Both the position numbers and the translations under genes were made by a program. Under the pieces are notes generated by a model, which worked only from the letters and a program-made list of their open reading frames with translations, did not search any database and had not been told where the DNA came from. Shown here piece after piece: positions 1-9,775 of a DNA stretch of 64,000 bases. Origin of the DNA: Paradesertivirga mongoliensis (lineage in GTDB: Bacteria > Bacteroidota > Bacteroidia > Sphingobacteriales > Sphingobacteriaceae); NCBI RefSeq assembly GCF_024436395.1, contig NZ_JAFMZO010000005.1, forward strand, positions 147,692 through 211,691. Reading direction: 5' to 3'. Within the stretch, counting starts at the first letter, position 1; each line of letters opens with the position of its first letter.

Positions 1-1
1 T

Positions 2-664
2 TATAAACCAAGGAGAATAATTGAATTCGGATGCGGACCGGGTCATCTCGCCAAAGCTTTTGCAGATCAAGGAATATCAGTAACAGCCATAGATGGATAT
101 GCCGATCCAGATTTTGCCGATTTGGAAAATATAGAATTCATCAGGATGGATTTAAATGATCCGGACCTTCATCATCCTCTTTTTGACAATCCCTATGATC
201 TGGCAGTGTGTACTGAAGTTGCCGAACACTTGAATCCAGAAAGTTCTGCTTCATTAATAAAAATGTTAACCAAGTCGGCACCTGTGGTGATATTTTCTGC
301 CGCGGTACCAGAACAAGGTGGGCATGGACATATTAATTGTCAAAGTCGAGTTTTTTGGCACGACCTTTTCGTGAAAGACCATTACCTTTTAATGAACAGC
401 CTGAGAACAAGGCTCAGAGATAATAGTGATCTTGCTATCTGGTATAGATTAAACGTACTTGACTATGTGAGCGAGCAAAATCAATCATTAACTAAGGATG
501 TTTGGGCAACAATAACTCGAAACTTGCTCTCGGATGAAAGTTATAGTTCAAGTATGTACTACAAGAGAACGAATGAAGCCCAGATATTTCAAGCGTATCT
601 TAACTACCCACTCGTTCGGGAATATATGTCGCTTAGGAAATTTTTCAAAAAACTGCTTCGATAG
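2..664 (+). CDS. Class I SAM-dependent methyltransferase, 5'-truncated by window edge
   Basis: The reading frame is open from base 2, so the gene begins upstream of the window; 220 codons are visible. The SAM-binding motif I (EFGCGPGHLAKAF) lies at visible residues 8-20 and is followed by the acidic end of strand 2 (TAIDGY) and by CTEVAEHL, the usual post-I/motif II region of small-molecule methyltransferases. A start near base 122 (TTG) would cut off motif I and is therefore wrong. Its stop directly abuts the next glycosyltransferase gene, so it belongs to the same polysaccharide operon and may methylate a sugar. The substrate is unknown. Confidence 0.85.
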   Translation, partial: YKPRRIIEFGCGPGHLAKAFADQGISVTAIDGYADPDFADLENIEFIRMDLNDPDLHHPLFDNPYDLAVCTEVAEHLNPESSASLIKMLTKSAPVVIFSAAVPEQGGHGHINCQSRVFWHDLFVKDHYLLMNSLRTRLRDNSDLAIWYRLNVLDYVSEQNQSLTKDVWATITRNLLSDESYSSSMYYKRTNEAQIFQAYLNYPLVREYMSLRKFFKKLLR

Positions 665-1603
665 ATGATTGATGTAAGTGTAATTATTCCTACTTACAAT
701 AGATTATGGTCGCTCCCCAGAGCTATTGAAAGTTGCAGAAAAAACAGTTGCAGTATCGAAATAATTGTTGTTGATGATGGAAGCACAGACGAAACCTGGC
801 AATGGCTTCAAACTCAAGAGAACTTAATAAGTCTACGGCAAGATAACCAAGGCCAAACGTATGCAATTAATGCCGCAACTGCGATTGCTAAAGGCGAATA
901 CATACGATTCCTGGATAGTGACGACTTTCTGGAATCCGGGATTATTGACAGGCAATTTTTAAAAGCAAAAGAAAATGGCGCACAATTAATCTACTCAAGG
1001 GTTGATAACTATTCTGAGAGTACAAAAACCATTGAAAAATGCCCAGACACAGGCTTTTGGGATGACTTCTTAGAAGTACAATTAAGCAATAGGTATGGGA
1101 GTCATTTTCTTGGCATGTTATTTCATAGAGACCTAGTCACAAAAGTTCCCAGAAGGCCAGATTTTGCCTACAGAGAAGACCGGATGTTTTTACTAGAAGT
1201 TGGATTACTTGAGCCTAAAACAGCCTATGTAGAAGGTTGTGCAGGTTATTGGGTACAACATCATGACCAAATGCAAAGAAATTATCAAGGTTTGAAATCT
1301 CAGGTAACCAATTGGCAGCATTTGAACATTTTTAAAAAGATTCTATCAAACTTGGAACTTACCGGTCGATTAAATGAATCACGCAAAAACGCCGCATGTA
1401 CAGTCTTATGGATGTTAGCTCATTGGATTGCCAAAGATCATATCAAAGAAGCCACTGAAGTCGCAAACTGGATTTTTAAACTAAATCCAACCTTCAGAAT
1501 TCCCGAACAAGGCTTACTGGGATTTCTATATAAAACTTTGGGATTCAATACCACTGAATTAATTTTAAGAGTTAGAAGATTCCTAAAATACGGATGGAAT
1601 TAA
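665..1603 (+). CDS. Family 2 glycosyltransferase
   Basis: This is a GT-A fold glycosyltransferase of about 312 residues. The N-terminus SVIIPTYNR, the VVDDGS motif at residues 36-40 and the metal/nucleotide-binding DSDD at 84-87 are the hallmarks of family GT2, which transfers sugars from nucleotide donors on the cytoplasmic face. No membrane segment is obvious, so it is probably a soluble or peripheral enzyme. It starts with ATG immediately after the preceding stop and overlaps the next gene by 10 nt, so it is translationally coupled. Donor and acceptor cannot be read from the sequence. Confidence 0.9.
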   Translation: MIDVSVIIPTYNRLWSLPRAIESCRKNSCSIEIIVVDDGSTDETWQWLQTQENLISLRQDNQGQTYAINAATAIAKGEYIRFLDSDDFLESGIIDRQFLKAKENGAQLIYSRVDNYSESTKTIEKCPDTGFWDDFLEVQLSNRYGSHFLGMLFHRDLVTKVPRRPDFAYREDRMFLLEVGLLEPKTAYVEGCAGYWVQHHDQMQRNYQGLKSQVTNWQHLNIFKKILSNLELTGRLNESRKNAACTVLWMLAHWIAKDHIKEATEVANWIFKLNPTFRIPEQGLLGFLYKTLGFNTTELILRVRRFLKYGWN

Positions 1604-2598
1604 TAGAGCCTATAAATTTATTTTATGAAGAACCGGATCCTGACCGTTGGGTTAAATATGATCGGTATCCCCGCAAAATAATACGACGATTATTAAGAGG
1701 TAACCCACGTCCCGGCGGGGTTATGATGGTCGCATTAGAACTAATGCACGGCTTAAGGAAGTTAGGTATACCTTACCGCTTCAATGATTTTGATTATATT
1801 AAAAACCATACTGATTCAATCGCTTGCATTATTGGAAAACCACAATTGCTGGACAAGTTTGAGTGGAAAAATCCGATAATTTTTGGTGCCGGAATTTTTT
1901 CCCATCCTGTGGATCAACTAGACCTGTTAGAAAAATATACAACTATTAAAAAGATACTTGTTCCAGGGCCCTGGATGAAATCGCTGTTTGATTCATATTA
2001 TGGTCCGGAAAATGTGAGTTACTGGCCCGTGGGTATTGATTCTGAAAAATGGCATCCGGCGTTGAAAAAGCCAGAGTTGCCCGTTGATTTCTTAATATAC
2101 GATAAAATACGTTGGGAACACAGCAAATTCGTTGCCGATCTAATCGCACCAGTTGAACAAATGCTGGAGAAGAGAGGCCTGACTCATGAAACAATTAGGT
2201 ATGGCCAATATAAACACCAGGATTTGGAAGAAAAACTATCCAGATGTAAAGCCGTAATATTTTTATGCGAGCATGAAACTCAAGGTCTAGCCTATCAGCA
2301 AATTCTTGCAACTGACACCCCAATTCTAGCTTGGGATCGGGGAGGCTTCTGGCAAGATCCTGCTTACTTCCCTCATCGGGCTAAATATGGGCCTGTAACG
2401 TCAGTCCCTTATTGGGATGAAAAATGCGGTGTCACTTTTCCCAACAATGAGATGTTCCCTGAAGCACTTGATAAATTCTTGGAAATGTATCATTCAAACT
2501 CCTTTTCTCCCAGAGCGTATATAATGGATAATTTAACGTTAGAGAAGTGTGCTGAAAAGTATATAAAGATATATAAGGAGGTGGAAAACGCATTATGA
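1594..2598 (+). CDS. GT-B type glycosyltransferase (divergent)
   Basis: The 334-residue protein looks like a GT-B fold glycosyltransferase with a weakly conserved N-terminal half. The linker region VPGPWMKSLF and WPVGIDSEKW resembles the region where GT4 enzymes begin their donor-binding domain. The segment CEHETQGLAYQQILATD resembles the donor-binding E-x-Q-G-x-A stretch, followed by a PILAWDRGG segment. The N-terminal RPGGVMMVALELMHGLRKLG has the glycine-rich loop and helix of acceptor domains. It overlaps both neighbours (10 nt and 4 nt). The substrate is unknown; the family call is made from these segments only. Confidence 0.7.
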   Translation: MELIEPINLFYEEPDPDRWVKYDRYPRKIIRRLLRGNPRPGGVMMVALELMHGLRKLGIPYRFNDFDYIKNHTDSIACIIGKPQLLDKFEWKNPIIFGAGIFSHPVDQLDLLEKYTTIKKILVPGPWMKSLFDSYYGPENVSYWPVGIDSEKWHPALKKPELPVDFLIYDKIRWEHSKFVADLIAPVEQMLEKRGLTHETIRYGQYKHQDLEEKLSRCKAVIFLCEHETQGLAYQQILATDTPILAWDRGGFWQDPAYFPHRAKYGPVTSVPYWDEKCGVTFPNNEMFPEALDKFLEMYHSNSFSPRAYIMDNLTLEKCAEKYIKIYKEVENAL

Positions 2599-3608
2599 GG
2601 ATTTTATTGGTTATGGATCCAGGCATACCTGTTCCTCCTCCTCTATATGGTGGACATGAGCGCTTAGTGGCAATGTTTATTGACGAATACACAAGGCTAG
2701 GTCACGACGTTACGCTGTTAGCAGGGCCTGACTCATTGGCTCCTCGTGTGAAACACTTTGGAATCAATAATCTTGAACGTTCCGGATTGCAAAAGTTCAT
2801 CGAACTTACTCAAGCTTGGTCATACTTAATTCAAAATCACAAGCACTTTGACCTTATACATAACTTTGGACGTTTATTATACCTACTTCCAATATTAAAT
2901 AAACCCGTACATAAATTTATGACTTATGGAAGGGACGTCACAAATTCTGGCATTAAAAATATTACAGCCCTCCCTCATAAGAACCTGACTTTTACAGGAT
3001 GTAGCAACTATTGCGTTTCAACCGGCAACAAATGGGGTAAATGGGAGACAGTTTATAATGCTATTGACTTTTCTAAGTACTCATTCAAATCACAGGTAGA
3101 GCCAGATGCCCCACTTATGTTTCTTGGAAGAATTGAAGAGATCAAAGGCCCTCACACAGCTATCAAAGTGGCTAAAGCAACTGGCAATAAATTATGGATA
3201 GCGGGAAACATCGCTAAACAACATATCCCCTATTTTGAAAGGGAAATTAAGCCACACATAGATAATGAGCAAATCACATACCTAGGACCGTTGAATGATT
3301 TTCAAAAAGATGAATTTCTCGGAAAGGCTAAAGCACTATTATTCCCTATTGAATGGGATGAACCCTTTGGAATGGTAATGGTTGAAGCCATGGCCTGTGG
3401 CACTCCTGTTATTGCGATCAAAAGAGGTTCGGTAGACGAAGTTATTGATCAGGGACTCACAGGTTTTAAAGCAACTACCATCAATGATATTATTCCCGCT
3501 ATTGCAAACATTTCTGGTATCGACCGTGCAAAATGCAGAGAACAAGCATCAAAGCGTTTTGATGTCAAAGTGATTGCTCGACGGTATCTTTCACTGATAA
3601 ATAAATAA
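2595..3608 (+). CDS. Family 4 glycosyltransferase
   Basis: A 337-residue retaining GT-B glycosyltransferase. The N-terminal PPPLYGGHERLV loop and the helix after it are typical of GT4 acceptor domains. The C-terminal domain has MFLGRIEEIKG and the EX7E motif (EPFGMVMVE) followed by AMACGTPVIA, which bind the nucleotide-sugar donor. The start ATG overlaps the stop of the preceding gene by 4 nt (ATGA). It is predicted to be soluble and to act on the growing lipid-linked glycan at the cytoplasmic face. Sugar specificity is not determinable here. Confidence 0.9.
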   Translation: MRILLVMDPGIPVPPPLYGGHERLVAMFIDEYTRLGHDVTLLAGPDSLAPRVKHFGINNLERSGLQKFIELTQAWSYLIQNHKHFDLIHNFGRLLYLLPILNKPVHKFMTYGRDVTNSGIKNITALPHKNLTFTGCSNYCVSTGNKWGKWETVYNAIDFSKYSFKSQVEPDAPLMFLGRIEEIKGPHTAIKVAKATGNKLWIAGNIAKQHIPYFEREIKPHIDNEQITYLGPLNDFQKDEFLGKAKALLFPIEWDEPFGMVMVEAMACGTPVIAIKRGSVDEVIDQGLTGFKATTINDIIPAIANISGIDRAKCREQASKRFDVKVIARRYLSLINK

Positions 3609-3628
3609 TTGCCGGCGAGAAAGAAGAT

Positions 3629-4867
3629 ATGAAAGCTAAAATTACTATAATCACATCCAGCCAACCATCTTTGAATCCAAGGATGGTAAAGGAGGCCGAT
3701 GCTTTGGCAGAACATGGTTATGACGTAGTGGTGATTGGTCAATACTGGAATGAATGGGCTAGTAAAACAGACCAAAATTTGTTGCAGCAAAAAAAATGGA
3801 AATACATTCAGGTAGGCGGTTCACCGAAGGACAATAAAACAGCTTATATTATAACAAGATTCATCCACAAGGCTGCACGAAAATTATTAAACAAAGTCGG
3901 GACCAACTTTGGAATTGCCGAATTATCCATGGGAAGATGTTCTATCCTCTTATATAAAGAGGCGCTCAGACAAAAAGCCCAACTTTATATTGGACATAAT
4001 CCGGGTGGATTAGCTCCCGCTATCAAAGCCGCCAAAAAGTTGAAAGTTAAATGTGGCTTTGATGCGGAAGACTTCCATAGAAAAGAGTATAGCGATGATA
4101 TCAAACACCCCGATGTATTATGCAAGACCTTTCTCGAAGAGAAATATTTTCCCCATGCAGATTATTTGACTACTGCAAGCCCGCTTATATCCAAAGAGTA
4201 CAAAAAAATATTTCCAAATCTATCTTTCTCCACAGTCTTAAATGTTTTTCCTAAACCAGAAAACATCGTTATAAAAGACTCAAAAGCGAATGAACCATTA
4301 AAGTTATTTTGGTTTTCGCAAACTTTAGGTCATAATCGAGGAATAGCCGAAATTATCGAAGCAATTGGATTAGTAAACAGTCCCTTAATAGAACTGCATT
4401 TATTGGCAAATCCCAGGGAAAAAAACATAGCCTTCTTTAACGGCCTGGCTGCGAGCAACAATATATTACCTCATCAAATAAGTTATCATAGCCCTATTCC
4501 AAGTGATCAATTGTTTCAATATGCTTCCAAATTCGATATTGGCCTGGCGTCAGAAACCGGCTTCAACACAAACAACAATATCGCTCTGAGCAATAAGCTT
4601 TTTACGTACATTTCGTCTGGCTTGGCGGTGTTATATAGTGACACACAGGCTCAAGCAGACTTTATGAAAGACTACCCTGATTGTGGCTTAGTATATGAAA
4701 AAACCACTCCAAGAAGTCTTGCAAATGCGCTGGCTCATTACCTAAACAATCGCGAAGATTTAAATGAAGCGAAACGCGCAAGTTTCAAGGCCGGTCAGCA
4801 TATTCTTAATTGGGAAACTGAAAGTCAAAAATTTCTAGCAGTTGTTCAAAATACTTTATCCGCTTGA
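3629..4867 (+). CDS. Glycosyltransferase, GT4-like
   Basis: A 412-residue protein with the GT-B layout: an N-terminal strand and loop ITSSQPSLNPRMVKEADAL, then EHGYDVVVIG, a central FDAEDFHRKEY motif seen in some capsule glycosyltransferases, and a C-terminal domain with KLFTYISSGLAVLYSD where the donor-binding helix normally lies. The classical EX7E pair is not clear, so this is a divergent member. It starts 20 nt after the previous gene and its stop overlaps the next start (TTGA). The role in the locus is inferred from context. Confidence 0.78.
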   Translation: MKAKITIITSSQPSLNPRMVKEADALAEHGYDVVVIGQYWNEWASKTDQNLLQQKKWKYIQVGGSPKDNKTAYIITRFIHKAARKLLNKVGTNFGIAELSMGRCSILLYKEALRQKAQLYIGHNPGGLAPAIKAAKKLKVKCGFDAEDFHRKEYSDDIKHPDVLCKTFLEEKYFPHADYLTTASPLISKEYKKIFPNLSFSTVLNVFPKPENIVIKDSKANEPLKLFWFSQTLGHNRGIAEIIEAIGLVNSPLIELHLLANPREKNIAFFNGLAASNNILPHQISYHSPIPSDQLFQYASKFDIGLASETGFNTNNNIALSNKLFTYISSGLAVLYSDTQAQADFMKDYPDCGLVYEKTTPRSLANALAHYLNNREDLNEAKRASFKAGQHILNWETESQKFLAVVQNTLSA

Positions 4868-6144
4868 AGCGAGTATTAATTATTTCGCCATACTTCATTC
4901 CGAGTAACGCTGCTGAAATGCAGCGGATTCGAATGAGCCTTCCATTTTTCAAAGAATATGGCTGGGATGCCGAAGTTGTAGCCGTTCACGAGTCATATTC
5001 TGAAATGGTTAAAGACCCTATGCTTTTAGAAAGTATTCCCAAAGACATCAAAGTTTACACCGTTTCAGCTTTCTCAAAGAAATGGACGTCGAAATTTGGG
5101 TTGGGTAGTCTTGCCTTACGCTCCATGTGGTTCTATTTGCGGAAAGTAAACCAGTTGTTACGTCAAAAGAAAGTCGACTTGATTTATTTTTCAACCACCC
5201 AATTCCCTATTTGCATTCTTGGAGCATATTGGAAGAAAAAATTTGGTGTCCCCTATGTCATTGATATGCAGGATCCATGGCACTCTGATTATTATAAAAC
5301 TAAACCTAAAGATCAAAGACCAAAGAAATTTTGGTTTTCCTATAGGCTCAATAAATATTTGGAACCGATTGCTATGAAAGAAGTCGACGGACTAATAAGT
5401 GTTTCAAACACCTACATTAGTACCCTACAGAGCCGGTATCCTCATTTAAAAGCAATCCCTGTAAAGACAATTACTTTTGGCTATTCTGAAAAAGACTTTG
5501 ATATCGCACTTGAGAATTCACATAAGCTGAAGGATACCTATGAGAAGGGATATGATAAAATAAATTTGGTATATGTTGGCCGGGGGGGATACGATATGCA
5601 ACCGGCAGTACGCCTATTATTTCTTGCATTTAAATTATGTCTTGAAGGCGACCCACTTTTATTTAAGAAATTAAAGTTCCATTTTATCGGTACAAGTTAT
5701 GCTCCACACGGGCAAGGTAATCCTACATTTTTACCTGTGGCTCAGAACCTGGGAATTTCAGAATATATAAGTGAAGATCCGAACAGGATTACTTTCTATG
5801 AAATGATAAAAGCTCTTCAAAATGCTGATGCATTAATAATCCCAGGTTCTAATGATCCCAGTTACACCGCGTCAAAAATCTATCCTTACCTTTTAACTGG
5901 CAAGCCAGTGTTGGGTATTTTCAATCCAACAAGTAGTGCATATCAAATTATACAAGATAATAGGAACGGATATGTTGCGGATATAAGCTCGGAAGATGAG
6001 TCTTTAGGAAAGATCCGAGACTATTTAATTTATGTAGTACAGAATGATCCTACTTATAAAAAAATAGATTTAGGCGCCCTGGAGAAATATAGCGCGAGAA
6101 ATATGACGAGAGAACAATGCGAATTGTTCGAGCAAATAGTTTAA
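4864..6144 (+). CDS. Glycosyltransferase, GT-B type
   Basis: A 426-residue protein with an N-terminal ISPYFIPSNAAEMQRIR loop typical of WcaI/GT4-like glycosyltransferases, a VIDMQDPWHSDYYK segment in the middle, and a C-terminal domain ending in a region (TASKIYPYLLTGKPVLGIF) that matches the donor-site helix of this group. The start is TTG, overlapping the previous stop by 4 nt; no ATG fits better, because the N-terminal strand would be lost. It is probably another sugar-adding step of the same glycan. The substrate is unknown. Confidence 0.8.
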   Translation: MKRVLIISPYFIPSNAAEMQRIRMSLPFFKEYGWDAEVVAVHESYSEMVKDPMLLESIPKDIKVYTVSAFSKKWTSKFGLGSLALRSMWFYLRKVNQLLRQKKVDLIYFSTTQFPICILGAYWKKKFGVPYVIDMQDPWHSDYYKTKPKDQRPKKFWFSYRLNKYLEPIAMKEVDGLISVSNTYISTLQSRYPHLKAIPVKTITFGYSEKDFDIALENSHKLKDTYEKGYDKINLVYVGRGGYDMQPAVRLLFLAFKLCLEGDPLLFKKLKFHFIGTSYAPHGQGNPTFLPVAQNLGISEYISEDPNRITFYEMIKALQNADALIIPGSNDPSYTASKIYPYLLTGKPVLGIFNPTSSAYQIIQDNRNGYVADISSEDESLGKIRDYLIYVVQNDPTYKKIDLGALEKYSARNMTREQCELFEQIV

Positions 6145-6145
6145 C

Positions 6146-7228
6146 ATGGCACTTACTAATCGCATCAGAACTTTAGATGGACTGCGAGCCATAGCTGCCT
6201 TAGGCGTGCTATGGATTCATTGTTGGAATATTCATGGTAATCCTAGTCTGGTCGTCTGGGGAGTGAATGTCACCAACCTCTTAGTGCTGGCTGGCAATGG
6301 GGTAGACCTGTTCTTTGTAATCAGTGGCTTTTGTATGTATTACTTTTATGGCAGTAAAAGGAGCTTTTCACACCCCGATTACTGGAATTTCATAAAGAAG
6401 AGATGGAAGCGCTTATCTCCGGTCTTCTATATTGCAACTTTAGTTTACATCCTTTTCAGATGGAATGAAAATTCAGTTGACAAAATAGTTCCTCAGTTCT
6501 TAACTAGTGTGTTTTATTTGAATTCAATTTCCAAGTTTAATATTGAAGGCTTTTTATGGTCATTAGGCCCCGAATGGCAGTTTTATCTCCTAGTACCATT
6601 CCTTTTCATTTATCAAAATAAAATCGGATTCGAGAAGACGTTAACAATCTTGTCTCTTTTTATGTTGATAGTTGCCATAGCTTGCATTTTTATACTAAAA
6701 CGCCAATCCGATCTTTTAGCCGACCAGATTATTTTAAGATACTTTGAATTCCTTTGGGGTATCGTAGCCGCATATATCGTAAAAAACAAGACCTATATCA
6801 CTAGATTTAAAGGCTTGTGGTTCATGGGGTTTACAATAATCGCTTACTCTGGAAGAGTATTTTTATCCAGACCTGTATTGTCTTTGTCAGTCGATTACTA
6901 CAACTTTTTCAAACTGGTTGGATTTTCACTAATGGGGCTTGGTTTTGCGGGAATTATCTACTTATCGGTACTATCAAATAAATGGTTGTATTTGATCCTT
7001 GGGAATAGACCCATAAGTTTGCTCGGTCGAGTATCCTATAGCTTTTATTTATGGCACGGCCTGATTCATCATCTCATAAGCAGACATATAACGTTTTATA
7101 TTGATGTAAACGATATAAGAGCGCCTTTATTTACTTTCATATTGAGCGCTCTTATATTAACTCCAATATCAATGCTAAGTTATAATGTCCTTGAAGCGCC
7201 ATTTCTCTATCATAAAAGCAAATCTTGA
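6146..7228 (+). CDS. Acyltransferase 3 family membrane protein (O-acetyltransferase)
   Basis: A 360-residue multi-span membrane protein of the acyltransferase 3 (OafA/NodX) family, which acylates surface sugars. The diagnostic N-terminus is visible: RTLDGLRAIAALGVLWIHC, with the conserved Arg and the catalytic-type His of helix 1, followed by DLFFVISGF at about residue 55. About ten hydrophobic segments follow. It is separated by one base from the previous gene and overlaps the next by 4 nt. It probably O-acetylates the polysaccharide or its precursor; acyl donor and position are inferred from the family. Confidence 0.88.
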   Translation: MALTNRIRTLDGLRAIAALGVLWIHCWNIHGNPSLVVWGVNVTNLLVLAGNGVDLFFVISGFCMYYFYGSKRSFSHPDYWNFIKKRWKRLSPVFYIATLVYILFRWNENSVDKIVPQFLTSVFYLNSISKFNIEGFLWSLGPEWQFYLLVPFLFIYQNKIGFEKTLTILSLFMLIVAIACIFILKRQSDLLADQIILRYFEFLWGIVAAYIVKNKTYITRFKGLWFMGFTIIAYSGRVFLSRPVLSLSVDYYNFFKLVGFSLMGLGFAGIIYLSVLSNKWLYLILGNRPISLLGRVSYSFYLWHGLIHHLISRHITFYIDVNDIRAPLFTFILSALILTPISMLSYNVLEAPFLYHKSKS

Positions 7229-8376
7229 AAAACTTAGCAATAGTTATTACACATCCAATTCAATATTATTCTCCATTATTGAAATTATTGGGATGTAAGC
7301 CAAACCTGAACTTGAAAGTATTTTATACTTGGGGTAATAAGGCAATAACCAAACATGATCCGGGATTCAATAAAACGATACAGTGGGATATCCCGCTACT
7401 AGACGGATATGATTATGAATTTTTAGATAATACAGCTACACAACCTGGCTCCCATCATTTTTCAGGGATTAGCAATCCAGGTGCCATAAAAAGAATCACT
7501 CAATTTAGTCCGCACGCAATACTGGTATTTGGCTGGGCATATCACAGTCATCTACAGATCATTCGCCATTTTAGAGGCAAAGTGCCTATATGGTTTAGAG
7601 GAGATTCAACTTTGCTATGCGAAAGTTTTGGTTTAAAACGTTTATTAAAATATATCTTTTTAAGATGGGTCTATTCACATGTTGATAGGGCATTTTATGT
7701 AGGCACTAACAACAAAGAATACTTCAAGAAATATGGACTAAGAGAAGAGCAACTAATATTTGCACCACATGCTGTGGACAATGACCGCTTTCGAGTCGAC
7801 TATTCAAAGGAGGCTGAAATAAAGAGAGAGCAGTTGGGAATTAAAAAAAGTGATATCGTGATATTATTTGCCGGCAAGTTCGAAGCTGTTAAAAATCCAT
7901 TTCTTTTACTAGAGGCTTTTGTGGAATTAGAGAGTGATGATGTTCATTTGCTATTCGTTGGAAATGGAAATTTAGAAAGGGAGTTGAAAATTTCGAGTGC
8001 TAAACACAAAGCAAAAAACCGTATTCACTTTTTAGATTTTCAAAATCAACGCAGCATGCCTATAATTTACCAATGCTGCGACATTTATTGCCTTCCTTCC
8101 GATTCAGAAACTTGGGGTCTGGCAATAAACGAAGCTATGGCTGGCGGCAAAGCAATAGTAGCGTCTGACAAAGTAGGTAGTGCATCAGATCTGATCATAA
8201 ACGACGTAAATGGCTGTATATTTGAAGCTGGGAATAAATCTAATTTGTTATTTACGCTAAAAAGATTAACTAACAAAAAGAAATTGGAAGAAATGGGAAA
8301 TAAATCCAAGGAGGTAATTAAAAAGTGGAATTTACAGGACGTAGCTAACACCATTTGGATGGAGATGATGAAATAA
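7225..8376 (+). CDS. Family 4 glycosyltransferase
   Basis: A 383-residue GT-B glycosyltransferase. The N-terminal ITHPIQYYSPLLKLL is typical of a GT4 subgroup found in capsule loci. The C-terminal domain has LFAGKFEAVKNP and the EX7E motif ETWGLAINE followed by AMAGGKAIVASD. The start codon is TTG, overlapping the previous stop (TTGA), and the next gene begins 3 nt after its stop. The enzyme should work on the cytoplasmic side. Donor and acceptor are unknown. Confidence 0.88.
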   Translation: MKNLAIVITHPIQYYSPLLKLLGCKPNLNLKVFYTWGNKAITKHDPGFNKTIQWDIPLLDGYDYEFLDNTATQPGSHHFSGISNPGAIKRITQFSPHAILVFGWAYHSHLQIIRHFRGKVPIWFRGDSTLLCESFGLKRLLKYIFLRWVYSHVDRAFYVGTNNKEYFKKYGLREEQLIFAPHAVDNDRFRVDYSKEAEIKREQLGIKKSDIVILFAGKFEAVKNPFLLLEAFVELESDDVHLLFVGNGNLERELKISSAKHKAKNRIHFLDFQNQRSMPIIYQCCDIYCLPSDSETWGLAINEAMAGGKAIVASDKVGSASDLIINDVNGCIFEAGNKSNLLFTLKRLTNKKKLEEMGNKSKEVIKKWNLQDVANTIWMEMMK

Positions 8377-8379
8377 TTC

Positions 8380-9771
8380 ATGAGGGTCAATAAACTTGTC
8401 ATTCTACTTGTTCCTTGGTTATTAAGCAGCTTTCTTGCTTTATGGCCTACCCTCTCGTATTTAATAGCTTGGGCGGGTTCATTTCTCATTTTTTATCTAA
8501 CCCTAAGCGGAAGGATTCTTGAATTACCCAAGGACCTAAAAGTTAGCCAGCAACTAATGAGGCCGATATTTCTCACTCACATTATTTTTGCTGGCTACAT
8601 GTCCTGCACTTCTATCTTCTATTTTATAGGCGTGCTGGGTTATGTGAATTTCGAGTCTCCGCCACCTTTCTTTGCTGTTGATCAACAGGAACTGGAAAGT
8701 GTTGCAAAGTGTCAGCGACTATATTGTTTAGCCCATGCTTCATTTGTGTGCGGAATTCTACTAGTAATGAATTATCCGCGACCGAAAAAAAATATACTTG
8801 CAATTAAAGATGAAGCAACTTTCTTTTTAGTGTTTGCCCTAATTACATTACCTCTTTCTACTGCATTTCTTGTAATTCCCGGATTAAGGCAGTTTTATTT
8901 TCAGTTTAATTCATTAAGTTTCATTGCGGGCACGCTGGCGCTTGCGTATGCAATTCCTTTAAAAAAAATAGGAAATACGGTTCTTTGTTCTTTTTTATAT
9001 ATAAGTAATTTCACTCAATCACTTCTATCAGGATACAAAGAACCCATTATTATAAGCGTCATAGTTCTAGGTGTATTTTTATACCCTTTTTATAAGAAAA
9101 CGATTTTTTTAACCTTTATCCCAATTCTTATTGCCCTATTCATTATTTTACCCGCCTACAATCAAGTCTTTCGAAGTAAGGCCTGGGGAGGCGAGGAAAG
9201 TGCTCAGGAAGCATCGGACGCTGCCATTGATGCAGTTTTAAATTCAGAATCGGAAGATAGCGCAGTTTGGGGTTTCTTAACAGGCCGGCTAAGTGAAATA
9301 CACATGTTTATCAAATATGTGGACACCACGCCCTTTCCAATAGATTATTATGGGTTCGACTTAATTGAACAATCTCTGGTGGTGATAATACCAAGGGCAT
9401 TTTGGCCAGCAAAGCCCATTACAGAGGAAATGGTTATGGAACGTGTTTACAACGCAGGCGTCGTTTCTAGGGGTTCACATGTATCAGCTAAGCCCCCATT
9501 AGTGGTAGATGGATACCTATCAGGTGGTACACTTGGAGTCTTTATCACTCTTTTGGTATATGGCTTGATAGCCCAATTAATTTCAATGAAAGCGGAAGAT
9601 TTGTTTGGCGGGTATACCTTGGGCACCGCTTTAATTTACTCCGGCTTATTCCAAATTCTATGGAGAGGGCTTAGCTTTGAATTTATCATCAATTCCGTAT
9701 TTTGGAGTTATTTCTCAATGCTTATCATTTTCTGGATATTGAAAATGTTAAATATCATAAAATCTGTTTGA
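8380..9771 (+). CDS. Wzy-like polysaccharide polymerase, paralog 1
   Basis: A 463-residue integral membrane protein with about ten to twelve hydrophobic segments and one larger loop around residues 265-350 (YNQVFRSKAWGGEE to RAFWPAKP). This is the layout of O-antigen/EPS polymerases of the Wzy type, which join lipid-linked repeat units at the periplasmic face. It is closely related over its whole length to the next gene product (shared LMRPIF, IFAGYMS, WGFLTGRLSE, FWPAKP/IWPSKP, VVDGYLSGG and FQILWRGLSFEF). The family is inferred from topology, the loop and context; I see no catalytic motif that proves it. I recall Wzy-like proteins being reported next to exosortase Y in Bacteroidota. Confidence 0.65.
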   Translation: MRVNKLVILLVPWLLSSFLALWPTLSYLIAWAGSFLIFYLTLSGRILELPKDLKVSQQLMRPIFLTHIIFAGYMSCTSIFYFIGVLGYVNFESPPPFFAVDQQELESVAKCQRLYCLAHASFVCGILLVMNYPRPKKNILAIKDEATFFLVFALITLPLSTAFLVIPGLRQFYFQFNSLSFIAGTLALAYAIPLKKIGNTVLCSFLYISNFTQSLLSGYKEPIIISVIVLGVFLYPFYKKTIFLTFIPILIALFIILPAYNQVFRSKAWGGEESAQEASDAAIDAVLNSESEDSAVWGFLTGRLSEIHMFIKYVDTTPFPIDYYGFDLIEQSLVVIIPRAFWPAKPITEEMVMERVYNAGVVSRGSHVSAKPPLVVDGYLSGGTLGVFITLLVYGLIAQLISMKAEDLFGGYTLGTALIYSGLFQILWRGLSFEFIINSVFWSYFSMLIIFWILKMLNIIKSV

Positions 9772-9775
9772 TTAG

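Noticed and set aside
122..664. Start of the first methyltransferase at TTG 122
   Set aside because: The reading frame is open from base 2 and motif I (GCGPG) lies upstream of this codon, so the true start is outside the window.
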